Shown here: in pieces, positions 25,896-34,304 of the stretch
How the letters are laid out: each line of letters starts with the position of its first letter
Numbering within the stretch: the first letter of the stretch is position 1
Assembly (NCBI RefSeq): GCF_004208635.1
Contig: NZ_CP035806.1
Location: 62,001-126,000 of the forward strand
Length of the DNA: 64,000 bases
Direction: 5' to 3'
From: Leucobacter triazinivorans
GTDB taxonomy: Bacteria; Actinomycetota; Actinomycetes; Actinomycetales; Microbacteriaceae
The notes under the pieces: generated by a model
What the model was told of the DNA's origin: nothing
Database searches by the model: none
What the model saw: the letters and a program-made list of their open reading frames with translations, nothing else
Translations under genes and position numbers: made by a program

Positions 25896-27335
25896 TCAGC
25901 CCTCGCGCGCCGGGAGATGCGCCGGGTGGTTCCCGGCGAGCTGCTCGATGATGCGCACCACCTGGCAGCTGTAGCCGTACTCGTTGTCGTACCACACGTA
26001 GAGCACTGCGCTGTCGCCGGTGACGATCGTGGCGAGGCCGTCGACGATGCCGGCGCGGTTCGAGCCGACGAAGTCGGTCGAGACGATCTCGGCCGATTCG
26101 ACGTAGTCGATCTGTGTGCGCAGGCCACCGGTGAGCGAGACCTGCTCCAGGAACTGGTTGATCTCGTCGCGCGAGGTCTCGGTCTCGAGCTGCAGGTTGA
26201 GCACGGCCATCGACACGTCGGGGGTGGGCACCCGGATGGCGTTGCCCGTGAGCTTGCCCTCGAACTCGGGAAGGGCCTTCGAGACGGCCTTCGCGGCGCC
26301 GGTCTCGGTGAGCACCATGTTGAGCGCCGCGGAGCGGCCGCGGCGGTCGCCCTTGTGGAAGTTGTCGATGAGGTTCTGGTCGTTGGTGTAGGAGTGCACG
26401 GTCTCGACGTGGCCCCGCTTCACGCCGAAGCGGTCGTTGATCACCTTCAGCACCGGAGTGATCGCGTTGGTGGTGCAGGAGGCCGCGCTGAGGATCGTGT
26501 GCTCGGCGGTGATCTTGTCGCTGTTGACCCCGAAGACGACGTTCAGCATGTCGCCCTTGCCCGGAGCGGTGAGGAGCACGCGCGAGATGCCACGGTTCTC
26601 GAGGTGCTGGCCGAGACCCTCGGCGTCGCGCCACCGACCGGTGTTGTCGACGAGGATCGCGTCCTCGATGCCGTACTCGGTGTAGTCGACGCTCGCCGGG
26701 TCGTTCGAGTAGATCACCTGGATGCGCACGCCGTTCGCGAGGATCGCGTTCTCGTCCTCGAGCACCTTGATGGTGCCGTTGAACGGGCCGTGGACCGAAT
26801 CGCGGCGCAGCAGATTCGCGCGCTTCAACAGGTCGTTCTCGGAGCCCTTGCGCACGACGATGGCGCGCAGATTGAGCCCGCGGCCGCTGCCCGAGTGGTC
26901 GATGATGATGCGGGCGAGCAGGCGGCCGATGCGGCCGAATCCGTAGAGCACCACGTCGGTGCCCCGGCCGGGCTGCGCCGCGATCGCGGGGGCGAGCTGC
27001 TCCCGGAGGTAGGCGTCGAGGTCGCCGGCACCGCTCGTGCGGTACCCGTTGGCGAGCAGCGCCAGATCGACCGACACGGGGCCGGGCTGGATGCGGGCGA
27101 GCGCCTCGACCACGGCGGAGGTCTCGGCGAGCGGCAGCTCGACGTCGTCGATCTTCCGGGCGAAGCTGTGCGCGCGGATGATGTCGATGGGCGAGCGCCC
27201 CACGAGGCTGCGCCCGTGCACGGACATGACCACGTCGTGGTCCCGGTAGAGCTGCCCGATCAGCGGAATCATCCGCTCTGCGAGTTCCTGCTTCGCCTTC
27301 CACGCTTCGAGGTGAGCATCAGCACGCTGAATCAT
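25896..27335 (-). CDS. gap: Glyceraldehyde-3-phosphate dehydrogenase, long form
   Basis: A 479-residue enzyme, about 140 residues longer than the usual glycolytic form. The Rossmann motif YGFGRIGRLL does not begin until residue 131, so a helical domain of about 125 residues precedes it. The catalytic Cys287 lies in SAASCTTNAITP, and the C-terminus has VWYDNEYGYSCQVVRI. This long form is a separate subgroup seen in many actinobacteria, and whether it works in glycolysis or the reverse direction is not settled by sequence. It is divergent from metQ across a 204-base gap. AAGGA precedes the ATG at 27335. Confidence 0.92.
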   Translation of the reverse strand: MIQRADAHLEAWKAKQELAERMIPLIGQLYRDHDVVMSVHGRSLVGRSPIDIIRAHSFARKIDDVELPLAETSAVVEALARIQPGPVSVDLALLANGYRTSGAGDLDAYLREQLAPAIAAQPGRGTDVVLYGFGRIGRLLARIIIDHSGSGRGLNLRAIVVRKGSENDLLKRANLLRRDSVHGPFNGTIKVLEDENAILANGVRIQVIYSNDPASVDYTEYGIEDAILVDNTGRWRDAEGLGQHLENRGISRVLLTAPGKGDMLNVVFGVNSDKITAEHTILSAASCTTNAITPVLKVINDRFGVKRGHVETVHSYTNDQNLIDNFHKGDRRGRSAALNMVLTETGAAKAVSKALPEFEGKLTGNAIRVPTPDVSMAVLNLQLETETSRDEINQFLEQVSLTGGLRTQIDYVESAEIVSTDFVGSNRAGIVDGLATIVTGDSAVLYVWYDNEYGYSCQVVRIIEQLAGNHPAHLPAREG

Positions 27336-27485
27336 GTGAACGGAGGATTCCTTCCAGTGGTGTGAAGAGGGATCGGCCTGCCCGCCGGCGACGCCGTGAC
27401 GTCGGTTCCAGTATCCCATGCGGATGACGCCGTATGACACCGCGATTTCGGCTCCAAAGCGACATCCGTCACCCTGGAACGGTCC

Positions 27486-27505
27486 GCCGCGGCCTCAGCC
27501 GCGGC
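27486..27505 (+). promoter_or_regulatory. GC-rich hairpin in the metQ leader
   Basis: An exact 8-base inverted repeat, GCCGCGGC on both sides of a CTCA loop, lies 35 bases before the metQ start and is not followed by a T-run. It would form a very stable stem in the 5' leader. It may be an operator or a leader structure affecting metQ expression. No SAM riboswitch core is recognisable. Confidence 0.45.
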
Positions 27506-27539
27506 GCTCCCGCACCCGACACGATCGCAGAGGATGATC

Positions 27540-28427
27540 ATGACCTTCACGAAGCGCGGCGCTCTCGCCGCATCGATCGCAGCGTTCGCGCTGCTGCTCA
27601 CCAGCTGCTCGTCGTCCGGGAGCGGCGAGGGGGGCACCGAGACCGTGCGACTGGGCGTCGTCGGTGAGAGCAACCCGTATTGGGTCGACTTCGTCGACGC
27701 CGCGGCCGAGGAGGGGATCGAGGTCGACCTGGTCGACTTCCAGGACTACAACCAGCCGAACCCGGCGCTGAGCAACGGCGACCTCGACCTCAACCAGTTC
27801 CAGCACGTCGTCTATCTCGCGGAGTACAACGTCGCGAACGACGACGACCTGGTTCCGATCGGCTCGACCGCCATCTACCCGCTCGCGCTCTTCTCGGACA
27901 CGTATCAGTCGGTCGACGAGATCCCCGAGGGCAGCGAGATCGCGATCCCGAACGACGTCGTGAACCGCGCCCGAGCCCTGCTCGTGCTGCAATCGGCGGG
28001 ACTGCTCGAGCTCGAGGGCGGCGGGTCGATCTTCTCGACCCCCGACGAGATCGACCCCGAGACCTCGAAGGTCACGATCGTCGAGGTGCAGGCCGACCTC
28101 GTGCCGAACTCCCTCGCCGACGTGGCCGGCGGTGTCGTGAACAACGAGTTCGCGACCAAGGCCGGCCTCGACTACGCCGACGCCATCGCGCAGGACGATC
28201 CGCAGGATCCGAACGCGCTGCCCTACGTCAACATCTTCGCGGCCCGCGCCGAGGATCAGGACAACGAGACGTACCTGAAGCTCGTCGAGATCTACCAGGG
28301 TACCCAGGCGGTGCAGGACGGCGTGGTCAACGACTCGGGCGGGACCGCGGTGATGACGAGCGTCCCCGTGGCAGACTTGCTGGCGAGCCTCGAGCGCGTG
28401 CAGGACGACGTCCGCGCCAACAGCTGA
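27540..28427 (+). CDS. metQ: MetQ/NlpA family substrate-binding lipoprotein
   Basis: A 295-residue lipoprotein that binds D/L-methionine for the MetNIQ importer. The signal peptide ends in a good lipobox, LTSC with Cys23. The mature domain has the NlpA pattern VRLGVVGESNPYWVDFVDAA, LSNGDLDLNQFQHVVYL, IAIPNDVVNRARALLVLQSA and VVNNEFA. ATG at 27540 has AGAGG six bases upstream; ATG at 27534 is too close to that site. It is the first gene of a three-gene operon. The binding residues are not decisive enough to exclude a related ligand. Confidence 0.93.
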   Translation: MTFTKRGALAASIAAFALLLTSCSSSGSGEGGTETVRLGVVGESNPYWVDFVDAAAEEGIEVDLVDFQDYNQPNPALSNGDLDLNQFQHVVYLAEYNVANDDDLVPIGSTAIYPLALFSDTYQSVDEIPEGSEIAIPNDVVNRARALLVLQSAGLLELEGGGSIFSTPDEIDPETSKVTIVEVQADLVPNSLADVAGGVVNNEFATKAGLDYADAIAQDDPQDPNALPYVNIFAARAEDQDNETYLKLVEIYQGTQAVQDGVVNDSGGTAVMTSVPVADLLASLERVQDDVRANS

Positions 28428-28482
28428 CCCGCGGGCGGCGGACGGCGGCCGGGGCCCAGCTGCGAGCAGGAGAAGGAGAACG

Positions 28483-29514
28483 ATGACGCGCGTGCAGATG
28501 ATCGGGGTGGGCAAACGCTACCCGGCACGGGGGAGCGGTACCGACCCGGTCGTCGCCGTCGACGACGTCTCCATCGATGTGGTCTCGGGCGAGATCCACG
28601 CCATCATCGGATACTCCGGCGCCGGCAAGAGCACGCTGCTGCGGCTCGTCAACGGACTCGAGCAGGCCACCTCCGGCCGCATCCTCGTCGGCGACGACGA
28701 GGTGACGGCGCTGCCGGAGTCGAAGCTGCGGGCGGTGCGCGGCCGCATCGGCATGATCTTCCAGCAGTTCAACCTCTTCCACTCGAAGAAGGTCGCGAAG
28801 AACGTCGAGTATCCCCTCGTGGTCGCGGGGATGGCGGCCGGCGAACGCCGGCGCCGCGTGGCCGAACTGCTCGACTTCGTGGGCCTCGGCGACCGGGCGG
28901 GCGCCTACACCGACCAGCTCTCCGGCGGGCAGAAGCAGCGCGTCGGCATCGCTCGCGCACTCGCGACCAACCCCGGAGTGCTGCTCGCCGACGAGGCCAC
29001 CAGTGCGCTCGATCCCGAGACCTCGCAGGAGGTGCTGGCGCTCTTGAAACGGGTCAACGAGGAGTTCGGGATCACCATCATCCTCATCACCCATGAGATG
29101 GAGGTGGTGCGCGCGATCGCGCACCGGGTCACCGTGATGGAGCAGGGGCGGGCGGTCGAGCAGGGCGACGTGTTCGACGTGTTCTCGAACCCGCGCACGG
29201 CGACCACGCGCAAGTTCGTGGCGACCGCGCTGCCCACGCAGCCGGAGGCGGAACACCTGGAGGAGCTGCATCGCCGGCACCACGGCAGCCTCGTGACGCT
29301 CACCTTCCGCGACGGCGACGTCGACCAGCCCGTGGTCTTCCAGACGCTCGCCGACCGCGGCGTCGGGGTCAGCATCGTGCACGGCGGCGTCACCGACGTC
29401 GGCGGGCGCAGCTTCGGCAAGCTGACGCTCGAACTCATCGGAGACGATCTGCAGGTCGAGCACGCGATCGCCGCGCTCGGCCAGCAGGCCGAACTGGAGG
29501 TGCTGGCGCGATGA
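28483..29514 (+). CDS. metN: Methionine ABC transporter ATP-binding protein
   Basis: A 343-residue ATPase. Walker A is GYSGAGKST (43-51), the signature LSGGQKQR (146-153) and Walker B VLLADEAT (166-173), followed by a D-loop and the H-loop ILITHEM. The last 80 residues form the NIL domain, which in MetN binds methionine and shuts the transporter off when the cell is replete. AAGGAGAA precedes the ATG. Its stop overlaps the metI start (ATGA), so the two subunits are coupled. Confidence 0.96.
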   Translation: MTRVQMIGVGKRYPARGSGTDPVVAVDDVSIDVVSGEIHAIIGYSGAGKSTLLRLVNGLEQATSGRILVGDDEVTALPESKLRAVRGRIGMIFQQFNLFHSKKVAKNVEYPLVVAGMAAGERRRRVAELLDFVGLGDRAGAYTDQLSGGQKQRVGIARALATNPGVLLADEATSALDPETSQEVLALLKRVNEEFGITIILITHEMEVVRAIAHRVTVMEQGRAVEQGDVFDVFSNPRTATTRKFVATALPTQPEAEHLEELHRRHHGSLVTLTFRDGDVDQPVVFQTLADRGVGVSIVHGGVTDVGGRSFGKLTLELIGDDLQVEHAIAALGQQAELEVLAR

Positions 29515-30170
29515 ACGAGCTGATCGAACTCCTGCCCAAGCTGCCCGAGGCGATCCTCCAGACGCTGCTCTACGTCACCGCTGCGATGACGATCGGCGGG
29601 GGCATGGGCCTCGTCCTCGGCGTCGTGCTCGTGGTCACCCGGCGCGGAGGCATCGCGCCGAACGCACCTGTCTTCTACACGCTCAACTTCCTGGTCAACT
29701 TCGTCCGGCCGATCCCGTTCCTGATCCTCGCCTTCACGCTGCAGCCGCTCGCCCGGCTCGTCACCGGCACGGGGATCGGCGATCCCGCGTTCATCTTCAT
29801 GATCTGCTTCGCGTGCACCTTCGGCATCTCGCGGCTCGTCGAGCAGAATCTCCTGACAGTGCCGCCGGGGGTCATCGAGGCCGCCCGGGCGATGGGCGCG
29901 AGCCGCATCCGCATCGTCCTGACCGTGCTGATCCCCGAGGGGCTCGGGCCGCTGGTGCTCGGGTACACCTTCGCGTTCGTCGCGATCATGGACATGACGG
30001 CCCTCGCGGGCATCCTGGGCGCCGAGGGGCTCGGCAACTTCGCGCTGCTCTACGGGTACCGCCAGTTCAATCCGTGGGTCACGTGGACCGCCATGCTGAT
30101 CATCATCGCCATCGTGCAGCTGGTGCAGCTGTTCGGCAACAGCCTCGCGCGCAGACTGCTGCGGCGGTAG
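29511..30170 (+). CDS. metI: Methionine ABC transporter permease
   Basis: A 219-residue integral membrane protein with five to six predicted helices. The EAA loop that docks on MetN is EAARAMGASRIRIVLTVLIP, in the expected position after the third helix. It forms the membrane pore of MetNIQ as a dimer. The gene overlaps metN by four bases and ends the operon; the next gene has its own -10-like element in the 37-base gap. Confidence 0.95.
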   Translation: MNELIELLPKLPEAILQTLLYVTAAMTIGGGMGLVLGVVLVVTRRGGIAPNAPVFYTLNFLVNFVRPIPFLILAFTLQPLARLVTGTGIGDPAFIFMICFACTFGISRLVEQNLLTVPPGVIEAARAMGASRIRIVLTVLIPEGLGPLVLGYTFAFVAIMDMTALAGILGAEGLGNFALLYGYRQFNPWVTWTAMLIIIAIVQLVQLFGNSLARRLLRR

Positions 30171-30207
30171 CGGTGCCGGCGGTGCTGGTGCCCGCTAGGC
30201 TCGGAGC

Positions 30208-31050
30208 ATGAGCGACATCACCCTGGGCGATCTGCGGCGGGCCTGCGAGGAGCTGTGGCCGGCGGGCACGGCCGAGCCGTGGGATCGCGTCGGGCTCGTC
30301 TCGGGCGCCGACGGGGCGCCGCTGCGGCGCGTGCTGCTCGCCGTCGACGCCGTCGAGGCGACCGTCGACGAGGCCCTGCGGTGGCGCGCCGATGCGCTGC
30401 TCACGCACCATCCGCTACTGCTGCGCGGTATCCACTCCGTCGCCGAGGACACGGCGAAGGGCGCGCTGCTCGCCCGCCTCATTCGCGGCGGCTGCGCGCT
30501 CTTCGCGGCGCACACCAACGCCGATCAGCCCGAGGGAGGGGTGTCCGCCGTGCTCGCCGAGCGGCTCGGGCTCGCGCGGGCCGAGGCGATCGTGCCCGGT
30601 GCCGGGCCGCGGCCGGACGAGGTGTTCGGCATCGGGCGCGTGGGCGACCTGGCCGCGCCCGCGACCCTGCGCGGGTTCGCCGAGCGGGTGGCGCGGATCC
30701 TGCCCCCGACCGTGAGCGGCGTGCGGGTGGCGGGCGATCCCGAGCGGTCCGTGTCCCGGATCGCGCTGCTCGGCGGCGCGGGGGACAGCCTGCTCGATCA
30801 CCCGGCGGTGCGGGCCGCGGACGTCTACGTCACCTCGGACCTCCGGCACCATCCCGCGCAGGAGTCGCTCGAGCTCACAGCCGCAGCCGGCGGCCCGGCC
30901 CTCGTCGACGTGGCGCACTGGGCGAGCGAGTCGCTGTGGCTCGAGGGCGCCGCGGAGATGCTCGCCGAGCGGCTGCCGGGCGCGGAGTTCCGTGTGAGCG
31001 CGCTGCGCACCGATCCCTGGACGTTCGCGGTCGGCGCGAGCGCGGATTGA
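30208..31050 (+). CDS. Nif3-like dinuclear metal center hexameric protein
   Basis: A 280-residue member of the Nif3/YbgI family, which form toroidal hexamers with a two-metal site. Likely ligands are His67-His68 (LLTHHPLLLRG), His102 and Asp106 (AHTNADQPEGG), and a C-terminal DVAHWASES histidine. Proposed roles include GTP cyclohydrolase-like or DNA-repair-associated activity; none is firmly established. TAGGCT lies six bases before the ATG with no ribosome site, pointing to a leaderless mRNA. In many actinobacteria this gene precedes the coiled-coil zinc-ribbon gene, as here. Confidence 0.92.
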   Translation: MSDITLGDLRRACEELWPAGTAEPWDRVGLVSGADGAPLRRVLLAVDAVEATVDEALRWRADALLTHHPLLLRGIHSVAEDTAKGALLARLIRGGCALFAAHTNADQPEGGVSAVLAERLGLARAEAIVPGAGPRPDEVFGIGRVGDLAAPATLRGFAERVARILPPTVSGVRVAGDPERSVSRIALLGGAGDSLLDHPAVRAADVYVTSDLRHHPAQESLELTAAAGGPALVDVAHWASESLWLEGAAEMLAERLPGAEFRVSALRTDPWTFAVGASAD

Positions 31051-31080
31051 GCCGTCCCGAATCAAGCTAGGCTTGCAGCC

Positions 31081-31812
31081 ATGAAGGCCAGCCCCCGCCA
31101 GCAGCGACTGCTGCTCGATCTCCAGCAGCTCGACCACACCATCGCGCAGCTGCGCCGCAAGCGCGCGACGCTGCCCGAGCGCGCCGAGCTCGCCGGCCTG
31201 GCGGGCGAGCTCGCCGCGGCCCGCGACCGCTTCATGGCGGTGCAGCGCGAACTCGACTCCCAGAACGCCGAGATCGCGCGCGTGGAGGCCGACATCGACT
31301 TGGTCGGCCAGCGCCGCGCGCGCGACGAGCAGCTCCTCGCGGTGAGTACCTCGAGCAAGGAGGCGCAGGCGCTGCAGGGCGAGCTGGACGCGCTCGCGCG
31401 TCGCACACACGAGCTCGAGGATCGCGAGCTCGAGCTGATGGAGGTGCAGGAGCGCGCGCAGGCGGAGTTCGGCGAGGCGCAGGGCCTGCTCGACGGCGTG
31501 GACGAGCGCCGCGCCGCGCTGCAGGGCCGCATCGACGCGGCCGAGCAGCGGCTCGACCGGGAGATCGCCGCGAACGCGGAGGAGCGGGCCGGGCTCTCTG
31601 CGGAGATCCAGCGCGATCTGGTCGAGCTCTACGAAGAGCTGCGGGGCCGCATCGGGATCGGGGCGGCGCGACTGCGCGGCAATGTCTCCGAGGCCAGCAA
31701 CATGGCGCTCGCCCCGGCCGAGCTCAGCGACATCCGGGCCGCCGCGCCCGACGAGATCGTGTTCTGCCCCGGCACGGGAGCGATCCTGGTGCGCGGCGCC
31801 GACGAGGAGTGA
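31081..31812 (+). CDS. Coiled-coil protein of the C4 zinc-ribbon (CT398-like) family with decayed ribbon
   Basis: A 243-residue, highly charged protein. Residues 8-185 are a long antiparallel coiled coil. The C-terminal part corresponds to the C4-type zinc ribbon of the family, where two cysteine pairs flank LxPxELxxIR. Here the landmark MALAPAELSDIRAAAPDEIV is present, but the first pair is replaced by NVSEASN and the second pair is reduced to a single Cys229 in FCPGTGAILVR. Zinc binding is therefore unlikely. TAGGCT lies seven bases before the ATG, so it is probably leaderless. It precedes the RNase P RNA gene, as in other actinobacteria. Confidence 0.85.
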   Translation: MKASPRQQRLLLDLQQLDHTIAQLRRKRATLPERAELAGLAGELAAARDRFMAVQRELDSQNAEIARVEADIDLVGQRRARDEQLLAVSTSSKEAQALQGELDALARRTHELEDRELELMEVQERAQAEFGEAQGLLDGVDERRAALQGRIDAAEQRLDREIAANAEERAGLSAEIQRDLVELYEELRGRIGIGAARLRGNVSEASNMALAPAELSDIRAAAPDEIVFCPGTGAILVRGADEE

Positions 31813-31971
31813 TCGACGCCCGCGGCGCCCGCCTGCCCGCCCGCCGAGATCGAGCCCCTTCTGCGAGCCCGAGCGGATTCACGGCGCTGGAAGCCGTGGT
31901 TTCGTGCAATCGGCACGGTTTCGATCGGGCGCGCGGCGCGCGGCGTGCGGAACGGGTAGTCTGGACTGCGG

Positions 31972-32349
31972 AATGGGTCGGCGAGACGGTCGCGTCGTGC
32001 ATCGCGTGCGGTGCACGCCGAGGAACGTCCGGGCTCCGCAGGGGAGAACGGTGGGTAACACCCACCCGGGGCAACCCGCGAGAAAGTGCAACAGAGAGTA
32101 GACCGCCCGATTCGGTTCGCCGGATCGGGTAAGGGTGAAAGGGTGGTGTAAGAGACCACCGGCGTCCGTGGTGACACGGGCGGCCAGGTAAACCTCGTTC
32201 GGAGCAAGGCCAGACAGAAGACGTTGACGCTCCCCGCCGAGTCTTCGGGTAGGCCGCTGGAGGGTACTGGCAACAGTGCCCCGAGAGAGATGACCGTCGC
32301 CCCGCACCCGCACGGGTCCGAGGAGACAGAACCCGGCGTATGACCCGGC
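31972..32349 (+). ncRNA. rnpB: RNase P RNA, bacterial class A
   Basis: The universally conserved P4 region appears as GAGGAACGTCCGGGCTCC (about 32020-32037), and its partner ACAGAACCCGGCGTATGACC closes the 3' end near 32345. AGAAAGTGCAACAGAGAG and GGTAAGGGTGAAAGGGTGG are also standard rnpB segments. The outer P1 helix can form between GGGTC at 31975 and GACCC at 32342. It processes the 5' ends of tRNA precursors. The ends are estimated to within a few bases. Protein frames overlapping it are shadows. Confidence 0.95.
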
Positions 32350-32440
32350 CCATTCCCTTCGCGCCCGCGGGTTCGCGCGTTCGCGCGTTCCTCCCGCGGC
32401 AGAGGCGGGATGCCGACGCGGGATTCGGAAGCCGCCGCGC

Positions 32441-32950
32441 TCAGTCCTCGAAATCCTCGGGCTCGACGTCGTCCAGAAACCTGCGGAATTCGGCGAGCCG
32501 CTCCTCCGGGAGCTCCGTTTCTCCCGTGCCGGGATCGACCGGATCGGGGATCCCGGCCTCCTCGAGCACCGACTCGGCCACGAAGATCGGCGCACCGGCA
32601 CGACAGGCGACCGCGATCGCGTCCGACGGCCGGGCATCGATCGCACGGGCGCCGACGGAGGTTTCCAGATGGAGCTCGGCGGTGAACGTACGAGCCTCGA
32701 TCCGGCCGATCTCGACTCGGGCGACGCGGGCGTCGAGCGATCGCACGACGCTCACCACGAGGTCGTGCGAGAGCGGACGCGGGGGAGTCGCGCCCTGCAC
32801 CGCGATGAGGATGGAAGCGGCCTCCTGCTGGCCGATCCAGATCGGGAGGATCCTGCCGGCGCCCGCCGCGGCCGACGCCGCCGGTTCGAGCAGCAGGACG
32901 TACTGCCCCTCGACGTCCTCGGCCATGCCGCGCACCCTCACTTCGATCAC
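32441..32950 (-). CDS. Bifunctional nuclease family protein (DUF151)
   Basis: A 169-residue member of the BFN domain family. It begins IEVRVRGMAEDVEGQYVLLL; LPIWIGQQEAASI and ARPSDAIAVACRAGAPIFVA are the conserved core, with an acidic tail ending EPEDFED. Plant members have RNase and DNase activity; bacterial roles are unproved, though one cyanobacterial or archaeal relative has been examined structurally. GTG at 32950 has GGAGGGC upstream. It is convergent with rnpB. Confidence 0.88.
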   Translation of the reverse strand: MIEVRVRGMAEDVEGQYVLLLEPAASAAAGAGRILPIWIGQQEAASILIAVQGATPPRPLSHDLVVSVVRSLDARVARVEIGRIEARTFTAELHLETSVGARAIDARPSDAIAVACRAGAPIFVAESVLEEAGIPDPVDPGTGETELPEERLAEFRRFLDDVEPEDFED

Positions 32951-33029
32951 GAGTGCCCTCCGATCGGCGGTTCCTCGACTTCGAGTCTCCTCGCTCCGGG
33001 CGGTGCGCGCAAGGGCGACGGATCCTGGG

Positions 33030-33899
33030 CTAGTCCGATACTGTGAGCAGTTCGAAGCCGTCGTCGCGCACGAGGACCGTGTGCTCGAACTGCGCCGTCA
33101 CGCTCTTGTCGCGCGTGGTGACGGTCCAGCCGTCATCCCACTGCTCCCAATCGTGGGTGCCGAGCGTCAGCATCGGCTCGACCGTGAACACCATGCCGGG
33201 CACGATCACGTCGTCGTACGCGGGTGCGGAGTCGTAGTGCGGGATGATGAGCCCCGTGTGGAACGACGCGCCGACGCCGTGCCCGGTGAAATCGCGCACC
33301 ACGCCGTAGCCGAAGCGCTTCGCGTAGGTCTCGATGACCCGACCGATCACGTTGACCCGGCGTCCGGGCTTCGCCGCGCGGATTCCCCGCATCATGGCCT
33401 CGTGCGTGCGATCGACGAGCAGGTCGACCGACTCGGCGACCTCGCCCACTCGGAACGTGCGGTTGGTGTCCCCGTGATAGCCGTCGAGGTACGCCGTGAC
33501 GTCGACGTTGACCAGGTCGCCCTCGCGCAGCACCGTGTCGTCTGGCACCCCGTGGCAGATCACCTCGTTGACCGAGGTGCACGACGAGGCGCGGAAGCCC
33601 CGGTAGCCGAGCGTCGACGGGTAGGCGCCCTGCGAGATCACGTACTCGTGCGCGATGCGGTCGAGCTCGGCGGTCGTGACGCCGGGTCGTACGGCCTCGC
33701 CCACCGCGTCGAGCGCGCGCGAAGCGATGCGGCCGGCGGCGCGGATGCGGGCGATCTCGTCCTCGGTGTACGTATTGTCGCCCGTGTAGGCGGGTGGCTC
33801 GGCCAAGCCGACGTAGGGCGGGCGCGCGATGCGCGCGGGAACCGTGCGCGGCGGAGGGACCGCGCCGGGAATGAGATGACCGTGTGCGTTGAAGGGCAT
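33030..33899 (-). CDS. map: Methionine aminopeptidase, type I
   Basis: A 289-residue enzyme that removes the N-terminal methionine from new proteins. All metal and catalytic residues are visible: His116 (ICHGVPD), Asp133 and Asp144 ([16 protein letters not shown]), His207 (FTGHGVG), Glu241 (FTVEPML) and Glu272 (QFEHTVLV). An N-terminal extension of about 40 proline-rich residues is typical of actinobacterial MapA/B forms. AGGAGG is only one base from the ATG at 33899, too close to act normally, but TAGACT lies exactly seven bases before the ATG, so the gene is more likely leaderless. Confidence 0.95.
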   Translation of the reverse strand: MPFNAHGHLIPGAVPPPRTVPARIARPPYVGLAEPPAYTGDNTYTEDEIARIRAAGRIASRALDAVGEAVRPGVTTAELDRIAHEYVISQGAYPSTLGYRGFRASSCTSVNEVICHGVPDDTVLREGDLVNVDVTAYLDGYHGDTNRTFRVGEVAESVDLLVDRTHEAMMRGIRAAKPGRRVNVIGRVIETYAKRFGYGVVRDFTGHGVGASFHTGLIIPHYDSAPAYDDVIVPGMVFTVEPMLTLGTHDWEQWDDGWTVTTRDKSVTAQFEHTVLVRDDGFELLTVSD

Positions 33900-33905
33900 A
33901 CCTCC

Positions 33906-33912
33906 TAGTCTA
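33906..33912. promoter_or_regulatory. Shared bidirectional -10 element between map and the SPOR-like gene
   Basis: TAGTCTA reads as TAGTCT on the plus strand and TAGACT on the minus strand. The minus reading lies seven bases from the map start; the plus reading would start a transcript with a 5' leader of about 56 bases for the small protein gene at 33975. One near-symmetric hexamer could serve both directions. Confidence 0.5.
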
Positions 33913-33974
33913 TGAAGTGCGCCCGACGCGTGTCGGTGCGCGGCAGCCGCACGGCACCACGATCGGAGGACAGG

Positions 33975-34178
33975 ATGAGCAAGAAGGAGTGGGGGATCGA
34001 CGATCCTCGGGAGACCTACTGGTTCAACACGCGTACGAGGCAGGTCGAGGAGGGGCCGCAGTCGTTGTCGGTCGACCGACTCGGGCCCTTCGACACGCGC
34101 GACGAGGCGGCGCGCGCCGAGGAGATCATCGCCGAGCGCGCGAAGAAGTGGGCCGAGGAGGACGCCGCAGAGGATTGA
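33975..34178 (+). CDS. Small SPOR-like protein
   Basis: A 67-residue, acidic, soluble protein, [20 protein letters not shown] and then [20 protein letters not shown], ending in a helical stretch rich in Glu and Ala. Similar proteins are annotated as SPOR-domain-containing in actinobacteria because of the short [15 protein letters not shown] element, although a complete SPOR domain is longer. Function is unknown. I chose ATG at 33975 because GGAGGACAGG is directly upstream; the frame continues upstream but without homology. It is divergent from map and shares its promoter region. Confidence 0.75.
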   Translation: MSKKEWGIDDPRETYWFNTRTRQVEEGPQSLSVDRLGPFDTRDEAARAEEIIAERAKKWAEEDAAED

Positions 34179-34196
34179 ACGGCTCATTTCGGCTCC

Positions 34197-34212
34197 GTAA
34201 CACGAATGTCAC
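34197..34212 (+). promoter_or_regulatory. Partial GlnR-type box upstream of glnA2
   Basis: GTAAC, six bases, GTCAC has the 11-base pentamer phasing of GlnR half boxes, eight bases before a GATAGTCT -10-like element at 34221-34228. The second pentamer departs from GAAAC, so it is weaker than the box at glnA1. Confidence 0.4.
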
Positions 34213-34304
34213 GGGGCCGCGATAGTCTGAGGCGAACGGCGCGCGGGCGCCGTTCGATCCGGCGGACTCCCCCGACGGATCTCGCTCGAGCGAACGGAGC
34301 CGGT

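Noticed and set aside
27336..27539. Possible SAM riboswitch in the metQ leader
   Set aside because: None of the SAM-I, SAM-II or SAM-IV core motifs is visible; only a simple hairpin is present.
31629..32353. Overlapping protein frames on both strands across 31629-32353
   Set aside because: They coincide with the RNase P RNA, whose conserved core is unmistakable; the frames show no protein family features.
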